Below the pieces are notes generated by a model. That model worked only from the letters and a program-made list of their open reading frames with translations. It was not told where the DNA came from and searched no databases. From the NCBI RefSeq assembly GCF_001425235.1, contig NZ_LMEA01000010.1, positions 254,275 through 318,274 on the forward strand: 64,000 nucleotides of DNA, read 5' to 3'. Below are positions 57,917 through 64,000 of the stretch, piece by piece. A program made the position numbers and the translations under genes. The stretch's first letter is position 1, and each line of letters opens with the position of its first letter. The DNA comes from Devosia sp. Root413D1. Lineage in GTDB: Bacteria; Pseudomonadota; Alphaproteobacteria; Rhizobiales; Devosiaceae.

Positions 57917-58030
57917 AGCTGTGTAGCACGCCACGTGATGAATGTGGAGCGCGGCGCGCCGACGCAGGCAGGTCTTTGATGCGGCGCTCAGACGGGAAGC
58001 GGCTGCTTGGTTTCCGGAGGCGCCCTGCCG

Positions 58031-58246
58031 TCAGGCGATGATGTCGGGCAGCAGGATGTTCTCGAGCTGCACGATCCGATCCTTCAGGGTGAGCTTGCGC
58101 TTCTTCATGCGCTGAATCAGCATCTGGTCGGAGTAGCCGGACGATGAGAGGGTGTGAATGGCGGCGTCGAGGTCGGCATGTTCCTGGCGTTTTGCAGCCA
58201 GTTCCAGACCCAGCGCGGCTTCTTGTTCCTTGGTGAGCGGCAGCAT
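58031..58246 (-). CDS. DUF465/YdcH-family small helical protein
   Basis: 71 residues forming a helical hairpin: QEAALGLELAAKRQEHADLDAAI, then MKKRKLTLKDRIVQLEN. The second half is the DUF465 signature (LKKRKLxLKDxI). The function is unknown in the family. It is divergent from a second, shorter DUF465 gene, 178 bases apart. Confidence 0.88.
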   Translation of the reverse strand: MLPLTKEQEAALGLELAAKRQEHADLDAAIHTLSSSGYSDQMLIQRMKKRKLTLKDRIVQLENILLPDIIA

Positions 58247-58424
58247 CGCAGCGGTTGACGAGGTCCCTCAGCGAGGCGAAATGCCCGTGCGAAAAGGGTT
58301 AGCCGATCGGTCGGAGATTTGCACCTGATTTTGCACCAGCGGCGATGTGTTGCAGTCTTGCACATCGACAGCGCGTGAAATTTTTGTGACGATCACTGCG
58401 TCGAAAAGCTGGAGAGGAGTTGTC

Positions 58425-58595
58425 ATGACGACTGAAGGCCACGTCGAATCGCTCGAGCGGCGTCACCGGGAATTGGACCGGAAGATCGAGGATGAAATGA
58501 GCCACCCCAGCCACGATGACTTGTACGTCGCGGCACTGAAGCGGAAGAAACTGGAGATCAAGGACGAGCTGACGCGAATGCTCAGCGAGGCCTGA
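58425..58595 (+). CDS. DUF465/YdcH-family small helical protein (second copy)
   Basis: 56 residues from the ATG at 58425, after GGAGAGGAG. The pattern HVESLERRHRELDRKIEDE ... LKRKKLEIKDELTRM is the same helical hairpin as in the divergent neighbour. It ends with a strong terminator at 58624-58654. Confidence 0.88.
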   Translation: MTTEGHVESLERRHRELDRKIEDEMSHPSHDDLYVAALKRKKLEIKDELTRMLSEA

Positions 58596-58623
58596 GGAAA
58601 CAAACAGAATCCCATGCAGTTGT

Positions 58624-58654
58624 GAGGGCCACGGCAAGCGCCGCGGCCTTTTTT
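58624..58654 (+). terminator. Intrinsic terminator after the second DUF465 gene
   Basis: GGCCACGGC-aagc-GCCGCGGCC followed by TTTTTT, 29 bases after the stop. Confidence 0.92.
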
Positions 58655-58710
58655 CATGGGGGTCTGGAGCGCGGGGCCACCCCACCCAGCTGCGCTGCGC
58701 TACGCTGCCG

Positions 58711-58840
58711 CCGGTGGCTGTGGACCCCCACCCTTGATCCCTCCCCGCAAGGGGGAGGGAGACGACAGCCCCGATATCAGAGTGAGGGTCTCCCTCCCCC
58801 TTGCGGGGAGGGGACAGGGGTGGGGGTCCACAACCACCGG
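58711..58840. repeat. CT/GA-rich long inverted repeat, copy C
   Basis: Arms of about 50 bp run from CCGGTGGCTGTGGACCCCCA to its complement ending CCACCGG. They surround a short centre. It lies between convergent genes (second DUF465 and VOC), like the copy at 26251-26355. Confidence 0.85.
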
Positions 58841-58857
58841 CGCTCCGGGGTGGACGC

Positions 58858-59244
58858 TCACCTGAAATCGTTGATCTCGAACCAGTAGCCGTTGGGGTCC
58901 TCTACGAACACAGCTCGCATGCCGTCGGGGCGGGTGTTCACCGCGCCGGGGTTGCCCTGCATGTCGGAGAACGGCGTGCCCAGCGCCCGCAGATGCTCGA
59001 GCACTGCCTCGAAATCCGGAGCGGAGAGCGCGAAGTGCGTGCGCTTTTCCACATGGGTGCGGCTGATGTCGCCCGCCTGGATATGGAAGCGCTGGCTGTT
59101 GCCGAACTCGAACCAGCGGATATGGGTGCCGCCCATCGGGTCGGGCACTTCGCGGATCTGCAGCACCTCGGTGAGGAATTTCGCCGTCTCGTCGAGGTCG
59201 CGAACCAGGAGCGCGATATGGTCGAGGCGATAGTCGATGCTCAT
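58858..59244 (-). CDS. VOC-family (glyoxalase/dioxygenase-like) protein
   Basis: 128 residues with the paired beta-alpha-beta-beta-beta modules of the vicinal-oxygen-chelate fold: YRLDHIALLVRDLDETAKFL, then THFALSAPDFEAVLEHLRALG. Likely metal ligands are His9, His in THFAL and Glu in YWFEIND. Family members include glyoxalase I, fosfomycin-resistance proteins and dioxygenases; the sequence does not decide between them. It is a single gene with its own start signal. Confidence 0.85.
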   Translation of the reverse strand: MSIDYRLDHIALLVRDLDETAKFLTEVLQIREVPDPMGGTHIRWFEFGNSQRFHIQAGDISRTHVEKRTHFALSAPDFEAVLEHLRALGTPFSDMQGNPGAVNTRPDGMRAVFVEDPNGYWFEINDFR

Positions 59245-59375
59245 GTTCTTGCTCTTGTTGCACCCTGGAGGTCAGGAAAAGCCCGTCTCGCGAAGGCGGG
59301 GATCACAGGCCCTTCCGATTCGAAAACGCGACCAAGTCAAAGACTGAGAGCATCTCACCGAAATGGTGGGATGCG

Positions 59376-60146
59376 TTAGGCAGCGGAGCTGGTGAAGAAC
59401 ACCCCGACGGCGCCATCATAGATCAGCTTCAGCGACAGCAGGAACACCAACCAATACGTAAGCTGGTAAAACCGCTTCACTGAAATGCGCCGCACCAGCC
59501 AGACGCCGATGATCACCCCGGCAATGGCGAGTGGGGCGAGTATCGCGGCCCGTTCCAGATTGGCGACGTTGAGCTGGCCGAGGAAGAAGTAGGGGACCAG
59601 CTTGGCGGTGTTGACGATGGCGAAGAAGAAGGCAGTGGTGCCTGAAAAGATCACCGGCGTCAGCTTCTGCGGCAGCACATAGATCTGGAAGGGCGGCCCA
59701 CCGGTGTGGCTGATGAAGCTGGTGAAGCCGGCCGCGCCGCCCCAGAACATGCCCCAGGGTTTTGACGGCGGCAGCCCCTCGAGCTTCTTGCGCAGCGGCA
59801 GCAGCGCATCGAGGATGAACAGCAGCGTCAGGATACCGACGAACAGCAGCACCATGGCGTCGGAGACAAAGCTCCACAGCACCCAGCCGACAACGGTCCC
59901 CACGAAGGCGCCGGGCAGCATGATCTTGAGGATGCGCCAGTCGGCATCCTTGCGGTAGGTCCAGACGGCAATGGCGTCCATGACCAGCAGCAGGGGCAGC
60001 ATCATCCCCGCGGCGTCGCGCGCCGGCATCACCAGGCTGAGGAGTGGCACCCCGACCAGCCCGAGACTCCCTACCAGCCCGGATTTGCTCAGGGCGACAA
60101 TGAAGACCGCGAGGACTGCGACGGTCCAGAAATAGAGATCGGGCAT
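59376..60146 (-). CDS. TauE/SafE-family membrane transporter
   Basis: 256 residues from the ATG at 60146 (MPDLYFWTVAVLAVF); longer frames only add a charged lead. About eight helices form two repeats, with GLVGVPLLSLVMPARDAAGMMLPLLLVMD and GAAGFTSFISHTGGPPFQIY as the family signatures. Proteins of this group export sulfite, sulfoacetate or other organosulfur anions. No sulfur gene is adjacent, so the substrate is not determined. Confidence 0.9.
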   Translation of the reverse strand: MPDLYFWTVAVLAVFIVALSKSGLVGSLGLVGVPLLSLVMPARDAAGMMLPLLLVMDAIAVWTYRKDADWRILKIMLPGAFVGTVVGWVLWSFVSDAMVLLFVGILTLLFILDALLPLRKKLEGLPPSKPWGMFWGGAAGFTSFISHTGGPPFQIYVLPQKLTPVIFSGTTAFFFAIVNTAKLVPYFFLGQLNVANLERAAILAPLAIAGVIIGVWLVRRISVKRFYQLTYWLVFLLSLKLIYDGAVGVFFTSSAA

Positions 60147-60183
60147 GGGGAAAGGGGGCGACCGGTGGGAAGACAGACAGGCG

Positions 60184-62073
60184 CTACTCGGAGGCCCGCG
60201 GCGCCTTGTTGTCAATATCGCCTTCAGCAGAATGCCCCGGTTCCGGCTGTTGTTCTCGATCCGCCTTCATCACCGCATCGAGCATTTCGGTGGAGCGGCG
60301 GACAAAGCCGATATAGGCGGCCTGGTCGTGCCGCACGGCGTAGCTTTCGTGCAGCATGCGGGTGTCGTGCTGCTCGAACGCCTCGGCCACCCGGTGGGCC
60401 TCCGCCTTGTCGCGACCGAGCGCCAGCAGCGCGTCCTCGCCCAGCTTGATGGCGGCGCGGAAGGTCTCGCGCTCGATCACCTGTACGCCGAGCGCCATCA
60501 GGTCGTGGGCATGCGAGCGGTCGACGGCACGGGCGGCGACGATGACGTCGGGATAGTTGCGGCGGATCAGCTCGGCGATGCCGAGGATGCGCTCACCGCC
60601 GGCCACGGCGATGACGATCATCCTGGCCTTGTCGGCGCCTGCGGCGCGCAGAATCTCGAGGCGCCCGCCATCCCCATAGAACACCTTGACGCCGAAGCGC
60701 TTGACCAGCTCGATCTGCGCCGGATCGTCGTCGATCAGCGTCATCTCGAAGCCCTGGGCGCGCAGCAGCCGCGTGACGATCTGGCCGAAGCGGCCGTAGC
60801 CGAGGACGATCACCCGGTCATGCGGGTTGGGCACGTCGGGACCGGGCGGCAGCTCGGTTTCGTCGCTGCCATTGCGGTTGAGACGCGGCGCCCACAGCCG
60901 GTCGTAGAGGAAGATCAGGAACGGCGTCGTCGCCATCGAGAGCGCCACCACCACGGTCAGGAGTTCGACCTCCGGACCCGAGAGGTTCCCGGCGGTACGG
61001 GCGAACTGCAGGATGACGAAGGCGAACTCGCCGGCCTGGCTGAGCAGCACCGCGAGCAACAGCCGCTCGGCGACGTGCATCTTGAAGAAGGTGGCGAGGA
61101 CGAACAGCACCAGCATCTTGAGGCTGATCAGCGCCACCACCAGTGCCAGCACCAGCAGCGGGTTCTCGATCACGACGCTGAAGGCGATCGACATGCCCAC
61201 GGTGATGAAGAACAGCCCGAGCAGCAGGCCCTTGAACGGCTGCAGGTTGCTCTCGAGCTCGTGCCGGTACTCGCTGTCGGCCAAGAGCACGCCGCCGAAG
61301 AACGCGCCCAGCGCCGGCGACAGCCCGAAGCTTTCGGTGACCAGCGCGGCGCCGATCACCAGCGCCAGCGCGAAGGCGGTAAACGCCTCGGGCACGCGGG
61401 TGCGCGCCAGCCAGCTCATCAGCGGCCGGATGACGAAGCGCGAGCCGAGCAGCGCCGCGGCAAAGGCGCCGACCACCACCAGGGCGATCCACCAGTCGAT
61501 CGGGTTGTCGACTGCTTCGATCACATTCTCGCCGATCGCCTCGATGGGCGAGCCGCCCATGGCGGTGAGCAGCGGGATGATGGCGAGGATGGGGATTACC
61601 GCCACGTCCTGCACCAGGAGGATCGCCAGCGAGGCGCGGCCGGTGTCGGTCTTGGTGATGTTGCGCTGGTCGACCGACTGCATGGCGATGGCGGTGGAAC
61701 TCATCGCCAGCGCCAGGCCCACCACCACGGCATCGGCCCAGACGAAGCCGATCAGCCGGGCCAGGATCGCGACGACGACGGTGGTCGCCGCCATCTGGGT
61801 CAGGCCGAGGCCGAACACCTTGTTGCGCATGCGCCAGAGTTCGCTGCCATCGACCTCGAGGCCGATCAGGAACAGCATCATGACGATGCCGAATTCGGCA
61901 ATCTGGTGAATGAGGTCGGTGTCGGAGACCAGCGCCAGCCCATAGGGGCCGATCAGCACACCGGCGGCGAGGTAGCCGAGGATGGTGCCGAGCCCGGCCC
62001 ACTTGAACAGCGGGACGAGCAATACCGTTGCGGCAAGGAGAACGAAAATCGCGAGCAGCAGGTTTATTTCCAT
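60184..62073 (-). CDS. CPA2 cation:proton antiporter with TrkA-N domain (KefB/KefC-like)
   Basis: 629 residues. Residues about 1-385 form some twelve helices with FGIVMMLFLIGLEVDG and LALAMSSTAIAMQ. A cytosolic RCK/TrkA-N domain follows with Rossmann motif VIVLGYGRFGQIV near residue 420. The last 60 residues are polar. It probably exchanges K+ or Na+ for H+ at the inner membrane, gated by a nucleotide or glutathione adduct as in KefC. A KefF/KefG partner gene is not seen. Confidence 0.92.
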   Translation of the reverse strand: MEINLLLAIFVLLAATVLLVPLFKWAGLGTILGYLAAGVLIGPYGLALVSDTDLIHQIAEFGIVMMLFLIGLEVDGSELWRMRNKVFGLGLTQMAATTVVVAILARLIGFVWADAVVVGLALAMSSTAIAMQSVDQRNITKTDTGRASLAILLVQDVAVIPILAIIPLLTAMGGSPIEAIGENVIEAVDNPIDWWIALVVVGAFAAALLGSRFVIRPLMSWLARTRVPEAFTAFALALVIGAALVTESFGLSPALGAFFGGVLLADSEYRHELESNLQPFKGLLLGLFFITVGMSIAFSVVIENPLLVLALVVALISLKMLVLFVLATFFKMHVAERLLLAVLLSQAGEFAFVILQFARTAGNLSGPEVELLTVVVALSMATTPFLIFLYDRLWAPRLNRNGSDETELPPGPDVPNPHDRVIVLGYGRFGQIVTRLLRAQGFEMTLIDDDPAQIELVKRFGVKVFYGDGGRLEILRAAGADKARMIVIAVAGGERILGIAELIRRNYPDVIVAARAVDRSHAHDLMALGVQVIERETFRAAIKLGEDALLALGRDKAEAHRVAEAFEQHDTRMLHESYAVRHDQAAYIGFVRRSTEMLDAVMKADREQQPEPGHSAEGDIDNKAPRASE

Positions 62074-62096
62074 CTCTGCTGCCCGCGCCTTAGCTC

Positions 62097-62819
62097 TTAC
62101 TCTTCGGAATCGCCCTTCAGCGACTTCAGCTTGGCGAACACCGAGTCGGCGTCCAGCTCTTCCTCGCGCTCGGGGCGGCGTTCGGTATGCTCGTCGTCCT
62201 CGGCATGGTCCATGCCGGCACGGCCATGGGCGCCAGCCAGCGCTTCCTCTGCGGTCAGCAGCATGGTGCCCTGTTCGGCGATATCGCCCGGGGCAGCGCC
62301 CTTCGAGGCACGGCTCACTTCCAGATCGAGGTCGATCTGGCTGGCAAGACCGAGCGTCACCGGGTCCATCGGGGTGATGTTGGCATTGTTCCAGTGGGTG
62401 CCCTCACGCACCGCGTCGATGGTCGACTTGGTGGTGCCGACGAGGCGCATGATCTGCGCGTCCTTCATCTCGGGGTGGTTGCGCAGCAGCCACTTGATGG
62501 CGTTCGGGCGCTCGTTGCGGCGCGAGATCGGCGTGTAGCGCGGACCTTTGCGCTTGGGCGCGGCGACGCGGACCTTGGGGTCCGAGATCTTCATGCGGTA
62601 GCTCGGGTCGGCCTCGGCCTTCTCGATCTCCTCGCGGGTCAACTGGCCGTTCTGCAACGGGTTGACGCCCATGATGCCGCTGGCCACGTCGCCGTCGGCG
62701 ACGCCCTGCACTTCAAGCGGGTGCAACCCGCAAAAGGCGGCGATCTGCTCGAACGAGAGCGCGGTGTTGTCGACCAGCCAGACGGCGGTTGCCTTGGGCA
62801 TCAGTAGGGGCGTGGCCAT
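62097..62819 (-). CDS. DUF1013 cell-cycle regulator (TrcR-like)
   Basis: 240 residues from the ATG at 62819, preceded by AAGGAGAG. The start MATPLLMPKATAVWLVDNTALSF is typical of DUF1013, with ISRRNERPNAIKWLLRNHPEM and IMRLVGTTKSTIDAVREGTHW as further conserved blocks; the second resembles a helix-turn-helix. The C-terminus is acidic and disordered. The Caulobacter homologue is, as I recall, a cell-cycle transcription regulator called TrcR that associates with RNA polymerase. It is the first of a leftward pair with the antiporter gene. Confidence 0.88.
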   Translation of the reverse strand: MATPLLMPKATAVWLVDNTALSFEQIAAFCGLHPLEVQGVADGDVASGIMGVNPLQNGQLTREEIEKAEADPSYRMKISDPKVRVAAPKRKGPRYTPISRRNERPNAIKWLLRNHPEMKDAQIMRLVGTTKSTIDAVREGTHWNNANITPMDPVTLGLASQIDLDLEVSRASKGAAPGDIAEQGTMLLTAEEALAGAHGRAGMDHAEDDEHTERRPEREEELDADSVFAKLKSLKGDSEE

Positions 62820-62915
62820 GATAAATCTCTCCTTGAGGCGCGGCCGGGTTCTTCCGGTCCGCCCCGCCTCGTGGTTCATCCTGAGGGGGAATAATGCGCC
62901 TATATACCCGCGGGT

Positions 62916-63959
62916 TCAGGCCGATTCAATCGGATTGTCGCTATCATCAGCAGTCTCGCCCCATGGCGTGACGAGGATCAGCTTGCCGTAATTGCCGGGT
63001 TGCTCCAGTTCGACATGACCACGCGCAGCCTCGGCGAGCGGCACAGCCCGGATCCGCGGGCGGACCATGCGGCCATCGGCCAGCGCCGGCCAGGCCGATT
63101 TTGCGAGGCTCCGGGCGATCGCCGCCTTCACCTCGCGGCTCTGTGGTCTCAGGGTCGAGCCCGAGAGCGTCAGCTGCTTCATCAGGATCAGGCTGGCATT
63201 GATCTCGGATTTCGGACCGGCCAGCGTCGAGACGATGACGATATGGCCGAAGCGGGCCGCGGCGCGGATGTTCTTTTCCAGCGCATCGCCGCCGACGATA
63301 TCGACGATGCGGTCGGCGCCTTTGCCGCCGGTGATCGACAGCGTCCGGGCGACGAAATCCTCGTTCGAGCGGTCGATGGTCTCGATGGCGCCGAGCGCGC
63401 GGGCATAGGCCGCCTTCTCAGGGTCCGAAACGATGGCGATCGGGTGGGCGCCGTGCAGCCGGGCGATCTGGATGGCGGCCCCACCAATACCACCGGCGGC
63501 GCCGTGGATCAGCACCTGCATGCCGGCGGTGACACCTGCCCGCATCACCAGCGTCTGCTCGATGGTGAAGAAGGTCTCGGGCAGGGCGGCGCCAGCGAGC
63601 ATCGACCAGCCGGTGGGAACCGGCAGCACCTGCCCGGATGGGACCGCGACATATTCGGCATAGCCGCCGCCATGGGTCAGCGCCACCACCTGGTCGCCGA
63701 GCGACCAGCCGCGCACGCCCCGGCCGATGGCCGCGATCTCACCGCCGACTTCGAGGCCGGGCAGGGGTGAGGCATCGGGCGGTGGGTTGTAGGTGCCGCG
63801 GCGCTGGCCGAGATCGGGCGCATTGAGACCAGCGGCCGCAACACGGATTAGCACTTCGCCGGGGCCCGGTTGCGGCACCGGCAAGCGCACCGGCTGCAGT
63901 ACCTCGGGGCCACCGAACTGGGTGATGGAGATCGCGGTCATTTCGGCGGGGATCGGCAT
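62916..63959 (-). CDS. NAD(P)H:quinone oxidoreductase (zinc-independent MDR, PIG3-like)
   Basis: 347 residues from the ATG at 63959; an ATG at 63941 would start at MTAISITQFGG. Medium-chain dehydrogenase features are present: PGEVLIRVAAAGLNAPDLGQRRG, PGLEVGGEIAAIG and the NADPH-binding loop VLIHGAAGGIGGAAIQIA. The structural and catalytic zinc ligands of alcohol dehydrogenases are absent, which marks the quinone-oxidoreductase group. It reduces quinones or enones with NADPH in the cytoplasm. It is upstream of the trcR-like gene, with about 96 bases between them. Confidence 0.9.
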   Translation of the reverse strand: MPIPAEMTAISITQFGGPEVLQPVRLPVPQPGPGEVLIRVAAAGLNAPDLGQRRGTYNPPPDASPLPGLEVGGEIAAIGRGVRGWSLGDQVVALTHGGGYAEYVAVPSGQVLPVPTGWSMLAGAALPETFFTIEQTLVMRAGVTAGMQVLIHGAAGGIGGAAIQIARLHGAHPIAIVSDPEKAAYARALGAIETIDRSNEDFVARTLSITGGKGADRIVDIVGGDALEKNIRAAARFGHIVIVSTLAGPKSEINASLILMKQLTLSGSTLRPQSREVKAAIARSLAKSAWPALADGRMVRPRIRAVPLAEAARGHVELEQPGNYGKLILVTPWGETADDSDNPIESA

Positions 63960-64000
63960 GAGCATAGCTAGGACCATGCGGCGCACGCTGGCAATCGGCT

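Noticed and set aside
60145-62538. 797-codon frame antisense to the antiporter gene
   Set aside because: The composition is His/Gln/Arg-rich without any domain, while the opposite strand carries a clear CPA2 antiporter.

Overview
This 64 kb window is GC-rich, almost fully coding, chromosomal-looking DNA from an alphaproteobacterium, most likely of the order Hyphomicrobiales and perhaps near Devosia. That placement is an inference. It rests on GapR (DUF2312), the DUF1013/TrcR cell-cycle regulator, DUF992 and DUF1036 proteins, a split proton-translocating transhydrogenase preceded by an aa3-oxidase subunit IV gene, a 41-residue L36 without zinc cysteines, and many mosaic palindromic intergenic repeats. 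I saw no tRNA, rRNA, CRISPR array, insertion sequence, phage or plasmid gene.

Layout. 1-3.9 kb: a cNMP-domain protein, a ligase-associated exonuclease with an ATP-dependent DNA ligase, and a UVR-motif protein. 4.0-12.4 kb: a fatty-acid beta-oxidation locus (MerR regulator, FadD-type ligase, FadE, FadJ-type protein, FadI-type thiolase). 12.5-18.1 kb: a complete oligopeptide ABC operon. 18.1-26.2 kb: a receiver protein, rpmJ, an M20 dipeptidase, pyruvate kinase, a DUF1036 protein, gapR and an MHYT-GGDEF-EAL protein. 26.3-33.9 kb: a cluster of a five-part ABC importer, a flavin-dependent luciferase-like monooxygenase and two CMD/alkylhydroperoxidase-like proteins. 34-43.1 kb: a HerA-like ATPase, dxs, a DUF882 peptidase-like protein, an L,D-transpeptidase and an NtrC-type regulator. 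43.2-51.8 kb: an M3 peptidase, cytochrome oxidase subunit IV, the pnt transhydrogenase operon with an extra secreted protein, a membrane hydrolase and a LysE exporter. 51.8-64 kb: a small membrane protein behind a SoxR-type promoter, an FrnE/DsbA protein, an alpha/beta hydrolase, a DUF992 protein, rpsU, purEK, a TetR regulator, a divergent DUF465 pair, a VOC protein, a TauE/SafE transporter, a CPA2 antiporter, the TrcR homologue and a quinone oxidoreductase.

Regulation visible in the sequence. Three copies of the palindrome TTGACG-N4-CGTCAA (one with a single end mismatch) lie at the fadD promoter, at the fadE promoter, and between the thiolase gene and the peptide transporter operon. In the first two the site overlaps the -35 box of a 17-bp-spaced promoter, so the MerR-type protein encoded with fadD probably represses the fad genes and perhaps the transporter. 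A near-perfect SoxR box with the characteristic 19-bp spacer precedes the small membrane protein. A perfect TetR-type palindrome lies upstream of the tetR gene.

The most unusual non-coding feature is a recurring module of two hairpins 15-17 nt apart. Its stems differ between copies by compensating base changes while its loop and linkers stay fixed. Copies sit at gene ends and in leaders, and one has become a 57-bp triple tandem repeat. The best candidate for an undescribed pathway is the 26.4-33.8 kb importer/monooxygenase/CMD cluster, whose substrate is not evident.
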